53,163 bases of DNA from Bacteroides sp. (GTDB taxonomy: Bacteria; Bacteroidota; Bacteroidia; Bacteroidales; Muribaculaceae), in NCBI GenBank assembly GCA_014802175.1, contig JAAVCU010000023.1:60885-114047 (forward strand), in the 5' to 3' direction. Of the stretch, positions 1-8,493 are shown in pieces. The notes beneath the pieces were generated by a model. It was not told the DNA's origin. It saw only the letters and a program-made list of their open reading frames with translations, and made no database searches. Both the position numbers and the translations under genes were made by a program. Every line of letters starts with the position of its first letter. Positions within the stretch are counted from its first letter, which is position 1.

Positions 1-969
1 GCCACTGACGCACCCTCAGGCTTTACGCAACATTCAGGCGCTATTACCGTTTCCGAAGCCGGTACTCTGGAGTATTACACCCAGATAAGCAACACCATCT
101 CTGACGTGAAGTCCATCACTTTCACTGTCCGCGAACCGGTAGCTGTGGCTGCGGATGTGAAGCAGGTGGCTTTCGGCAGCAATCTCTATACCGACGCCCT
201 CCCCACAGAGTGGAGTTTCTCTGTCGAGAATGCCGCTACCCTCGCCAAAACCGCAACCAACCCGACCGTAACCTGCACTCTCCCCGACAAGAGCACGGTT
301 TCTGCAACATGCCCGCTCTCAGTTAACGGCCGCATGGTAACGGTTAACCTTGCCGAGCTCAATAAGAAGTTCACTGACCCCGCCAAGGGTAACTACACCC
401 TTGCAATCGCCACACCGGAAACATACCTTACCGCCACTCCCATCAGCGGCGACAACATCCAGTGGTCAGCCATCAGCGCTTCCTACTCACTCTCCACTCC
501 GGCACCGGCCGGCGAACTGAGCGTGTTCGTGAAGAGCAAGGAGAATGCCATCGAGCTTTCACAGGGTGAGACAATCGAGGTGAAACTCGCCACCGATAAC
601 GCAGGCGACCTTGCGGTTTACTATAAGTGGACACCCGCCGAGGAGGCATCCATAGCCCGTCCGACAAACGCTCCCGCAGGCAGTGCTCCCGCCGGCTTCC
701 TTGAGCATTCCGGCACAATCAGCGTGAACGGCGCCGGAACGTTGGAATACTATACCCGCCACTCAAACACCATCTCCGACGTGAAGTCGATCAACTTCAC
801 AGTTAAGGACGATACACCGACCGGTGTGGGCGAAATCGAGGCTGAGGCTGCCGAGGACGACGCCCTCTACTACAACCTCGACGGAGTGCGAGTGCAGGAT
901 CCTTCGGCTCCCGGCATCTACATCGTCAAGAGCGCCAACGGCAAGAGCCGCAAAGTACTCGTAAAATAA
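1..969 (+). CDS. 3' part of a repetitive surface/secreted protein with a C-terminal sorting-like domain (5' end outside the window)
   Basis: The frame is open from base 1 (ATDAPSGFTQHSGAITVSEAGTLEYYTQ...). An internal repeat APAGFLEHSGTISVNGAGTLEYYTRHSNTISDVKSINFTV recurs. The C-terminus YYNLDGVRVQDPSAPGIYIVKSANGKSRKVLVK resembles Bacteroidota type-A/T9SS-like tails. Confidence 0.75.
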   Translation, partial: ATDAPSGFTQHSGAITVSEAGTLEYYTQISNTISDVKSITFTVREPVAVAADVKQVAFGSNLYTDALPTEWSFSVENAATLAKTATNPTVTCTLPDKSTVSATCPLSVNGRMVTVNLAELNKKFTDPAKGNYTLAIATPETYLTATPISGDNIQWSAISASYSLSTPAPAGELSVFVKSKENAIELSQGETIEVKLATDNAGDLAVYYKWTPAEEASIARPTNAPAGSAPAGFLEHSGTISVNGAGTLEYYTRHSNTISDVKSINFTVKDDTPTGVGEIEAEAAEDDALYYNLDGVRVQDPSAPGIYIVKSANGKSRKVLVK

Positions 970-991
970 AACTATCTTTCTTTATACCCCG

Positions 992-1027
992 AGGAGAGGC
1001 TGTTTCATTTTGAACTGCCTCTCCTTT
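992..1027 (+). terminator. Rho-independent-like terminator
   Basis: Stem aggagaggc / gcctctcct followed by ttt, downstream of the 1..969 CDS. Confidence 0.6.
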
Positions 1028-1069
1028 TATCGTTTATAAACCCACTTATAACCCCACATGCCTATGAAA

Positions 1070-1101
1070 TTTGTTTATAATATATAAAATCACTAATTTT
1101 A
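1070..1101 (+). promoter_or_regulatory. Putative Bacteroidota promoter for apbE
   Basis: TTTG (1070-1073), 20-nt spacer, TAATTTTA (1094-1101), 20 nt before the ATG at 1121. The -7 box matches TAnnTTTG at all but one position. Confidence 0.45.
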
Positions 1102-1120
1102 AGGTAAAATTTGACTTATC

Positions 1121-2140
1121 ATGCACTGTTTAAAGAAATATTTGTCGGCAGCGTTGTTTGCTTCGCTTATAATTCCGGTTGCTCTCACCGGTTGCAAGTC
1201 CGGATCTGACAACTCCGGCGCCGATTGGCATAAGAAGGAGGGGCTGGTATGGAACACATCATATCATTTCACATTCAACGGTCCGGCGGAATTAGGAGAT
1301 TCTGCCATCGCAGTCCTGTCGCGCGTTGGCAGTTCTCTCTCGGTCTTTGACACCACATCGCTCGTCAGCAGGGTCAACAGATGCGATTCAACTCCGGTCA
1401 ACACCGACTTTATCCGCGTGTATGTCAAATCCAAGCAGGTGCATAAGATCACTGACGGCGCGTTCGACCCTACCCTTTCCCCTCTGATTACGGCCTGGGG
1501 GTTCGGCAAAGGTCATAAGGCTTCACCCGACACCGTTGCCATCGACTCAATATTGCAGTTTGTCGGAATCACCAAAACCCGCCTCTCGCACGACGCTCTG
1601 ATAAAGGATGACGATCGCATCGCATTCAACTTTTCCGCCATAGCCAAGGGTTACGGCTGCGATGCGGTAGCGGAAATGCTCGAAGCGAATGGAGTAAGCG
1701 ATTATCTGATCGAAATCGGTGGAGAGATACGTGCCGGTGGTTCAAATCCAGATGATAAAGATTGGAAAATATCCATCGATCGCCCGATCCTCTCGGCAGA
1801 CAGGGAGATGCACGAATCGCAGCAGATCATTGCCTTCAGCGATATGGGACTTGCCACATCGGGCAATTACCGCAACTATCACAAATCCGAAAACGGCGAG
1901 ATCTATGGTCACGTAATATCATCCAAGACAGGACGTCCTATCACCACAGATGTCATTTCCGCAACAGTAGCCGCTCCCACTGCCATGGAAGCTGATGCTC
2001 TCGCCACCGCATTTATGGCAATGGATAGCGAGAATGTAATCAAACTTAACAAAAAGCTGCAATTACCTGTGATGCTGGTGCTCTCCGACTCCACAGTCTG
2101 GACCTCCTCTCAGTTTAACAAACTAATTGAAAATGACTGA
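1121..2140 (+). CDS. apbE: FAD:protein FMN transferase (ApbE family lipoprotein)
   Basis: Lipobox-like LTGCKSG. ApbE-like features: DGAFDPTLSPLITAWGFG, NFSAIAKGYGCDAVAE, LIEIGGEIRAGG, and GLATSGNYRN...YGHVISSKTGRP. Confidence 0.93.
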   Translation: MHCLKKYLSAALFASLIIPVALTGCKSGSDNSGADWHKKEGLVWNTSYHFTFNGPAELGDSAIAVLSRVGSSLSVFDTTSLVSRVNRCDSTPVNTDFIRVYVKSKQVHKITDGAFDPTLSPLITAWGFGKGHKASPDTVAIDSILQFVGITKTRLSHDALIKDDDRIAFNFSAIAKGYGCDAVAEMLEANGVSDYLIEIGGEIRAGGSNPDDKDWKISIDRPILSADREMHESQQIIAFSDMGLATSGNYRNYHKSENGEIYGHVISSKTGRPITTDVISATVAAPTAMEADALATAFMAMDSENVIKLNKKLQLPVMLVLSDSTVWTSSQFNKLIEND

Positions 2141-3221
2141 AGCACTAATTATTTTAAGCATCATCCTCAGCATTGCCGTCATAGCGCTTTTGTTCTATTT
2201 CCAGGGGCGCATCAATCGTCTGACAAAGGAATCGGAACAGAACTTCCGCATCATTGCAGCCGAGTCTCTTGACCGCAATGCCCGCACATTGCGACAGGAT
2301 AGCGCCGACTATCTGCAATCCATCCTCTCCCCGCTTAAGATGCGCATAGAAGATTTCAACCGTGAGATCGCAAAAAATCATACAGACGCGGCTGCCTCAC
2401 GCCGATCGCTGTCCGACCAGATAGAGCGTCTTGCCCGGCTCAACCTCTCCATCGGCGATGAAGCGAGAAACCTTTCAAACGCACTCCGGGGCAACAATCG
2501 TGTGCAGGGGCAATGGGGCGAGACTCTATTGCAGACGCTTCTCGAACGCGCCGGTCTGAAGAAAGGAATAAATTTCGACACACAGGTCACCCGCGATGCT
2601 TCAGGAAAAGTTCTCACCGATGAAGATGGCAGAAACCGTCGACCGGACCTCATAATATACCTTCCCGAAGATCGCTGCATAATAGTGGATTCAAAAACTT
2701 CACTCAGTGCATACCTCGATTTCTGCGATGCCGTTTCCGACGACGAAGCAGCCGAAGCCATAAAGAAACATATCACCTCCGTAAAAAAACATATCGACGA
2801 GTTGGCGACCCGCAATTATTCCAAATTCATTCCCAATTCAGCCGAACAGGTTCTTATGTTCATACCAAACGATGGTGCGATGATAGCCGCCATCGACAAC
2901 GACTCTTCATTGGTGACTTACGCGCTCGACCGCAAGGTAGTACTCGTTTCCCCCTCGCAGATCATGGGACTCGTGATGCTTGTTTCACAAATATGGCGCA
3001 AGGAGGCACAAGACCGCAACGCTGCCGAGATTGCGAAACTCGGTGGTCTTCTGTACGACACAGCCAAAGACTTCATCTCAGATCTGGAAGGTGTGGAACG
3101 CGGTCTCAACACCGCCCGCCGCAGCTATGAAACAGCCCTCTCCCGACTCACCAACGGCTCCCGCAGCTTCCTTGCCCGCGCCGAACGCCTCCGCGACCTT
3201 GGTGCCAAAACATCCAAATAA
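2133..3221 (+). CDS. rmuC: DNA recombination protein RmuC homolog
   Basis: Coiled coil followed by a RmuC-type domain (NNRVQGQWGETLLQTLLERAGLKKG, RPDLIIYLPEDRCIIVDSKTSLSAY). The likely start is the ATG at 2133, which overlaps the apbE stop; the ORF-track start at 2127 is TTG. Confidence 0.93.
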   Translation: MTEALIILSIILSIAVIALLFYFQGRINRLTKESEQNFRIIAAESLDRNARTLRQDSADYLQSILSPLKMRIEDFNREIAKNHTDAAASRRSLSDQIERLARLNLSIGDEARNLSNALRGNNRVQGQWGETLLQTLLERAGLKKGINFDTQVTRDASGKVLTDEDGRNRRPDLIIYLPEDRCIIVDSKTSLSAYLDFCDAVSDDEAAEAIKKHITSVKKHIDELATRNYSKFIPNSAEQVLMFIPNDGAMIAAIDNDSSLVTYALDRKVVLVSPSQIMGLVMLVSQIWRKEAQDRNAAEIAKLGGLLYDTAKDFISDLEGVERGLNTARRSYETALSRLTNGSRSFLARAERLRDLGAKTSK

Positions 3222-3414
3222 TGAGGCAGTTTAAACTAATTTAACCAACAATATCACATAATTAAATCCTGATTTACACGTTATATTCCTACAGGCGTTG
3301 TCACAACAATCTTGCGAATTCATTTTAGAATCCCCAATATCGACCCGTCACCCCGGAGGGATGATTCAGGGACATACAACTTCTTTATCATTTCAGCGAT
3401 AAATTAAATATTTC

Positions 3415-3445
3415 TTTGTCATTTTGCAATTATTAATTAACTTTA
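3415..3445 (+). promoter_or_regulatory. Putative Bacteroidota promoter for the 3494 gene
   Basis: TTTG (3415-3418), 19-nt spacer, TAACTTTA (3438-3445). Confidence 0.45.
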
Positions 3446-3493
3446 CAAAAATTTTAGAAAATCAAATCTATTTTTTCACATAAATTTTCAACG

Positions 3494-6400
3494 ATGCAAC
3501 AAAAGCAATTTTTGTTTTTGCTGATGTCCGGTTTGTGTGCAATTGGCTCGCAAGCTAAAGATGTCAGTATCTACAGCGACAACTTTGACGACGAATCCAC
3601 TTATGGCAACTACGTCATAATTGATGCCAACGACGATGGCAAAACATGGACACTTAAAGTCGATCCTTTCAGCCCTGGTGTCGGAACAGCAACAGCCCAA
3701 TATAATCCTCAGGAATCTTCCGACGATTGGCTGTTCATTCCCTCGGTTGCACTGAAAGCCGGAGTGGACTACACACTCTCTTTTGATATGTATGGAGGAT
3801 TAAGCTTCTGCACAGAAAAAGCAGAAGTGATGATTGGTTCTGCTCCCACCGTTGAGGCTATGACCAAAGTTCTTCTTGAGCCTGTAAGTTTCAACACTAC
3901 ATCAGCAACCTCCTCTCGTACTGAAATCAAATTTCAGGTAGAAAAGGATGGTGATTACTCAATCGGATTCCATGCAATCTCAGATAAAGATCAGTTCGGT
4001 GTGATTCTCGATAATGTCGAGCTCACAGGTCCGGGAGAGGAAAGCAGTGAACCCACGGTTGTAGAGCTACCCTACACTCAGACCTTCGACAACGCTGCGT
4101 CGTTCGATGATCTCACCGTCATCAACGCCAACAACGATTTCAAGGAGTGGGAATACCAAGACGGCAAAGCTACACTCCAATATAACTCCAATGAAGCCGC
4201 CGACGACTGGTTGATTCTGCCCGGTATAAATATGACAGAGGGTATGGGCTATAACATTCAGTTCGACGCCTGGTCGCATATCGGAAATCAGTATCCCGAA
4301 AGAATTGAGGTGAAATATGGTTTGGCTCCGACCGCAGAAGGTATGACAGATGTCATAATGAATCCAACTCTGCTTGAGAACAAGGAGAATGAACCGATTC
4401 ATTTCGAATATACAGTAAAACCCTCGGCTACCGGAGTGTATTACATCGGTTTCCACGGCATTTCCGATCCCGACCAGTCTAAACTCTTCCTTGACAACAT
4501 CAATGTAACAGAGAAGAATCTGGCTGTACCGGTTGCCCCGACTTCCCTTACTGTCACCCCCGACCCGATGGGTTCAAATAAAACTACGGTATCACTGACT
4601 GCCCCCGATAAGGATCTTGCCGGTAAAGCGGTAACAGCTCTTGAGAAGGTTGAGATAATTCGCGGTGAGTCAGTAATCAAGACATTTGAGAATCCGACTC
4701 CTGGTGAAGAATTGACCTATGTTGATGAGGGTGCAAGCCGCGGTCTGACCAATTATCATGCAGTAGCCTACACAGCAGCCGGTCGTGGTGAAGAGGCTTT
4801 CACCACAGTCTTTGTCGGCATCAACACCCCTGCACCCGTACCTTCTGTTACGGTTGTTGAGAGCGAATCGAAACCGGGTCAGGTTACACTCACTTGGGAA
4901 GTGCCTACCGTCGATGTTGATGGAAATCCGATTAATACCGATCTTATCACCTACGAGGTTGTGGAGCGTAACGGTATCTACACTCAGAATGTGATCAAAT
5001 CCGGTATCAAGGGCACATCTTACACTTATCAGGCTCTTCCGGCAAACGAGAATCAGAAATTCTTGCAATGGGGTGTTTACTCCTACACTGAAAACGGAAC
5101 CAAACACGACACCCGTACAGACTTGAAGGCTATCGGCAAACCTTACGCCGCACCTTTCACTGAGTCTTTTGCAAATGGTGAAGCTTCATCAATCTTAAGC
5201 AACCAATTCGAGGGAGTTGATACCAACTGGATATTGTACACCGACGAGGATAAGCTGGGTGCAAGAGCACAGGATGGCGACAACGGTTTCTCTGGTTTCG
5301 TTAGTGAATCGCAGGGTGATTTCGCTCAGCTGACACTTGGCAAGGTTTCACTCGATGGCGTCAAGAACCCCGCTCTGACATTCTATCTGTTCAATCCTAC
5401 CGGTTCACTCGGCGCAATCGATGACCTCTTTGAGATTGATCTTTATGTAAACAACGAATGGAAACCCATCTACGAAACAACTCTGGCATCTCTTGTAAAA
5501 CAGAACCAGTGGAATCGCATTGTAGTTCCATTGCAGGAATATGCAGGCAAGACTGTTCAGGCAAGATTCCTCACCGGCATCATAAACGGCGGTATGATTC
5601 TTGTTGACAACGTCTCCATCGGCGAGCTCTACAAGCAGAATGCAGCAGCAACGGCTGTAACCGTTCCCGCTCAGGTGAAACCTAATAAGGAATTTGATGT
5701 TGAGGTCACCATCGAGAACCTGGGTTCTGAGGCTTTCGACAACTATTCCGTAACACTCTTCCGTGGCGATAATGAGATTGCAACCCTCCCCGGAACAAAG
5801 ATCGAGCCATCAGCTGAAACATCCGTAAAATTCACTGATAAACTTGGTGTTGCAAGCGATGATCAGGTTATCTACAGTGCCGTCCTTAATGCCGACCACG
5901 ACGAATATGCCGCCGACAATCAGAGCCGCACTGTCACCACAACCCTTGTCCGTTCAACTCTTCCTGCTCCCGACCAGTTGCAGACCTCTGTTGAGAAGAA
6001 CACTGTAACTCTCACTTGGAACGAGCCGGATCTGTCATCTCTCGACAAACAGGAGGTTACCGAGAGCTTTGAGGATGGCACATCCTGGACAATCGATGAT
6101 TTCGCAGGTTGGACATTCTACGATGGCGACGGCGCCGAGACCTACTCGTTCAGCGGTTATTCGTTCCCCGGCAAGAACGAGAAGATGGCTTACCAGATCT
6201 TCGACAGCGCATCTGATCCTTTCGCAACCGAGACAGGTTTTGATGCAGCTTCAGGTAGCAAATATCTCATCAGCTTCTGCTCTAAAGCCGGACAGAACGA
6301 TGATTGGGCAATTTCTCCCGAACTCAGTGGAAACGCACAGACCGTAACTCTTATGGCTTCATCTTTCAATGTAGGAAGTTATTATCACTACTATGAGAGC

Positions 6401-6925
6401 TTTGAGGTTCTCTATTCTACCACAGGTAAAGAGATCGATGATTTTGTATTGGCAGGTGAGGCAGTAGATGAAGTTCCGGAGACCTGGACCAAATACAGCT
6501 TCAATCTTCCGGAGGGTGCAAAATACTTTGCTATTCGCTGCACATCGAAAGATAAGTATGCCTTTATGGTCGATGACGTGACATATTCACCGAAGCCCAC
6601 AGTCACTTCCGATTCTTTTGCCGGATACAACATCTATCGTGATGGCGTTTGTCTGAACGAGACACCTGTAAAAGAGACATCTTACGTAGACAATATGGTC
6701 GACAAGGGAGATTACACTTACGTTGTCACCGCAGTGTTCGGAGATGAAGAGTCGAATATCTCAAATCTTGCAACAGCAATTGTAACCGAACCGCTCGGCT
6801 CAGGTGTAGATGCAATCTCCTCCGACGACGAGGAATTAGTAATCTATGACCTTATGGGTCGCAGACTCACCAAACCCGTCAAAGGTGTCAACATCATCAA
6901 CGGCAAGAAAGTCATCATCAAATGA
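3494..6925 (+). CDS. Large secreted protein with repeated choice-of-anchor/MAM-like domains, FN3-like segments and a C-terminal sorting-like tail
   Basis: Signal peptide. Repeated blocks DDWLFIPSV.../DDWLILPGI.../DDWAISPEL... with IGFHAISD/IGFHGISD and LDNVEL/LDNINV. Tail VIYDLMGRRLTKPVKGVNIINGKKVIIK. Confidence 0.85.
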   Translation: MQQKQFLFLLMSGLCAIGSQAKDVSIYSDNFDDESTYGNYVIIDANDDGKTWTLKVDPFSPGVGTATAQYNPQESSDDWLFIPSVALKAGVDYTLSFDMYGGLSFCTEKAEVMIGSAPTVEAMTKVLLEPVSFNTTSATSSRTEIKFQVEKDGDYSIGFHAISDKDQFGVILDNVELTGPGEESSEPTVVELPYTQTFDNAASFDDLTVINANNDFKEWEYQDGKATLQYNSNEAADDWLILPGINMTEGMGYNIQFDAWSHIGNQYPERIEVKYGLAPTAEGMTDVIMNPTLLENKENEPIHFEYTVKPSATGVYYIGFHGISDPDQSKLFLDNINVTEKNLAVPVAPTSLTVTPDPMGSNKTTVSLTAPDKDLAGKAVTALEKVEIIRGESVIKTFENPTPGEELTYVDEGASRGLTNYHAVAYTAAGRGEEAFTTVFVGINTPAPVPSVTVVESESKPGQVTLTWEVPTVDVDGNPINTDLITYEVVERNGIYTQNVIKSGIKGTSYTYQALPANENQKFLQWGVYSYTENGTKHDTRTDLKAIGKPYAAPFTESFANGEASSILSNQFEGVDTNWILYTDEDKLGARAQDGDNGFSGFVSESQGDFAQLTLGKVSLDGVKNPALTFYLFNPTGSLGAIDDLFEIDLYVNNEWKPIYETTLASLVKQNQWNRIVVPLQEYAGKTVQARFLTGIINGGMILVDNVSIGELYKQNAAATAVTVPAQVKPNKEFDVEVTIENLGSEAFDNYSVTLFRGDNEIATLPGTKIEPSAETSVKFTDKLGVASDDQVIYSAVLNADHDEYAADNQSRTVTTTLVRSTLPAPDQLQTSVEKNTVTLTWNEPDLSSLDKQEVTESFEDGTSWTIDDFAGWTFYDGDGAETYSFSGYSFPGKNEKMAYQIFDSASDPFATETGFDAASGSKYLISFCSKAGQNDDWAISPELSGNAQTVTLMASSFNVGSYYHYYESFEVLYSTTGKEIDDFVLAGEAVDEVPETWTKYSFNLPEGAKYFAIRCTSKDKYAFMVDDVTYSPKPTVTSDSFAGYNIYRDGVCLNETPVKETSYVDNMVDKGDYTYVVTAVFGDEESNISNLATAIVTEPLGSGVDAISSDDEELVIYDLMGRRLTKPVKGVNIINGKKVIIK

Positions 6926-6946
6926 TGATCCATAACTAAAGACTGA

Positions 6947-6984
6947 GAAGGAGGTAAACAATTAGAAGTTTACCTCCTTCTTCT
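6947..6984 (+). terminator. Rho-independent-like terminator
   Basis: 13-bp perfect stem gaaggaggtaaac / gtttacctccttc with an 8-nt loop, followed by ttcttc. Confidence 0.7.
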
Positions 6985-7043
6985 TCATATATCCTTTAAT
7001 CAACCTCACTACATAAATTTACAGTAAAAAAAATAAATTACAG

Positions 7044-7075
7044 TTTGCGTAAATAAAAATAATTTTGTAACTTTA
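7044..7075 (+). promoter_or_regulatory. Putative Bacteroidota promoter of the toxin-antitoxin operon
   Basis: TTTG (7044-7047), 20-nt spacer, TAACTTTA (7068-7075). TTACAG repeats flank it at 7019, 7038 and 7088. Confidence 0.45.
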
Positions 7076-7121
7076 CTCAATATTGATTTACAGCATGTGT
7101 GAACTTAATTAAACAAAGAGA

Positions 7122-7460
7122 GTGAACATTTCGTTTCAAAATAAGAAGCTCGAAAAATTACTTGACAACCCTTCCAAGATGTCAAGAGAACTTGGACCAT
7201 TAAGGACAAAGTTGTTCCTCACAAGATTAGGAGCTTTGATTACTGCTGCAACTCTTGAAGATGTGCGGAATCTTCCCGGTAATTTTCATGAATTGAAGGC
7301 AGACAGAAAAGGGCAATGGGCATGTGATTTGGACCAACCCTACCGTTTGATATTTGAGCCGCACGAAGACCCTATACCGACTGACTCCTCAGGTAGATAT
7401 GTCTGGCTGGAAATCAAAGGAGTCGAAGTTATCGAGATTACAAACTATCATGGCAAATAA
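7122..7460 (+). CDS. RelE/ParE-superfamily (HigB-like) toxin
   Basis: 112 aa with RNLPGNFHELKADRKGQWACDLDQPYRLIFEP...GVEVIEITNYHGK, the typical HigB/killer-protein C-terminal signature. GTG start. Followed by an overlapping HTH antitoxin gene. Confidence 0.85.
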   Translation: MNISFQNKKLEKLLDNPSKMSRELGPLRTKLFLTRLGALITAATLEDVRNLPGNFHELKADRKGQWACDLDQPYRLIFEPHEDPIPTDSSGRYVWLEIKGVEVIEITNYHGK

Positions 7461-8409
7461 AGATATGGCACAGACAAGACCGTTTTTCGACCCTGCAAAG
7501 TTGCCGGTCGTTTATCATCCCGGCGAAACTCTTGATGAAAAGTTGCAGGAGATTGGCATGGGAGTAAAGGAATTTGCCACGAGGGTTTCCAAACCCGAAA
7601 AGACTATTATAGCAGTCCTAAAAGGCAATAGTTCCATAACTCCAGATATGGCAGTTGCGTTTGAGATGGTGACCAAGATACCTGCTGATATGTGGCTCCG
7701 TCTTCAAAAGAATTATGATGAGTTCTTAGCTCGCAAAAAGAGAGAGAAATCGCTCAAAGAGGGACTGCAGTGGGCAAATAAGTTTCCTTATGCAGAAATA
7801 GCAAGTTTGGGATGGTTTTCCGGTATTACTGACTCTCATGGTGGCGCAAAGAATATTGTTGACACTTTATGCACATTTTTTGCAGTAAGCTCACCCAAGG
7901 GATGGGAAGATTTCTATCTCAATCAGAGACTTCGTGTTGCATTCAGTATAACACTTGCAGAAGTATGTGACCCCTATGCCCTTTCCGCATGGTTACGACA
8001 AGGTGAAATACAGGCCAGTGAAATATCGATAAATATAACATACAAATCAATACTTCTAAGGGGCATTCTTGATCAAATATCTGAAATCAGAAAATCCGGA
8101 ACGCCAAATCGTAACGAATTGCTGTCATCACTTCTTGCTATTGCCGGAATCAAACTTGTGTTTACAGATACTCTTTCATCGGCACCTGTAAAAGGTTGCG
8201 CAAGATATATATATGGTATTCCTTGTATTCAACTTGCAAAAAAGTTTGAATGCGAGGCAGATTTCTGGAATACACTCTTTCACGAAATCGGGCATATCTT
8301 GCTACACGGCAAGAAAGACATTTTTATGGAGAATGTAAATTACGGAAACAAAGATCTTAAAAAAGAGAAGCAAGCTGATGAATTTGCAGCTTTATGGATG
8401 ACCAAATAG
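7450..8409 (+). CDS. HigA-like XRE antitoxin fused to an ImmA/IrrE-type metallopeptidase domain
   Basis: N-terminal HigA-like HTH (HPGETLDEKLQEIGMGVKEFATRVSKPEKTIIAVLKGNSSITPDMAVAFEMVTKIPADMWLRLQKNYDEFLAR). C-terminal zinc-peptidase motif LFHEIGHILLHG...KEKQADEFAALW. The ATG at 7450 overlaps the toxin stop by 11 nt. Confidence 0.85.
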   Translation: MANKDMAQTRPFFDPAKLPVVYHPGETLDEKLQEIGMGVKEFATRVSKPEKTIIAVLKGNSSITPDMAVAFEMVTKIPADMWLRLQKNYDEFLARKKREKSLKEGLQWANKFPYAEIASLGWFSGITDSHGGAKNIVDTLCTFFAVSSPKGWEDFYLNQRLRVAFSITLAEVCDPYALSAWLRQGEIQASEISINITYKSILLRGILDQISEIRKSGTPNRNELLSSLLAIAGIKLVFTDTLSSAPVKGCARYIYGIPCIQLAKKFECEADFWNTLFHEIGHILLHGKKDIFMENVNYGNKDLKKEKQADEFAALWMTK

Positions 8410-8411
8410 AG

Positions 8412-8462
8412 CATAGTTGTGCCCCGTGTGAACTCGTTGAGTTCACACGGGGCACAACTATG
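8412..8462. terminator. Perfect 24-bp inverted repeat with a 3-nt loop between convergent genes; bidirectional terminator or palindromic element
   Basis: catagttgtgccccgtgtgaactc-gtt-gagttcacacggggcacaactatg; the arms are exact reverse complements. Confidence 0.75.
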
Positions 8463-8493
8463 TTCTTCCTATTCAAAAAATGTGCTCGTAAAT

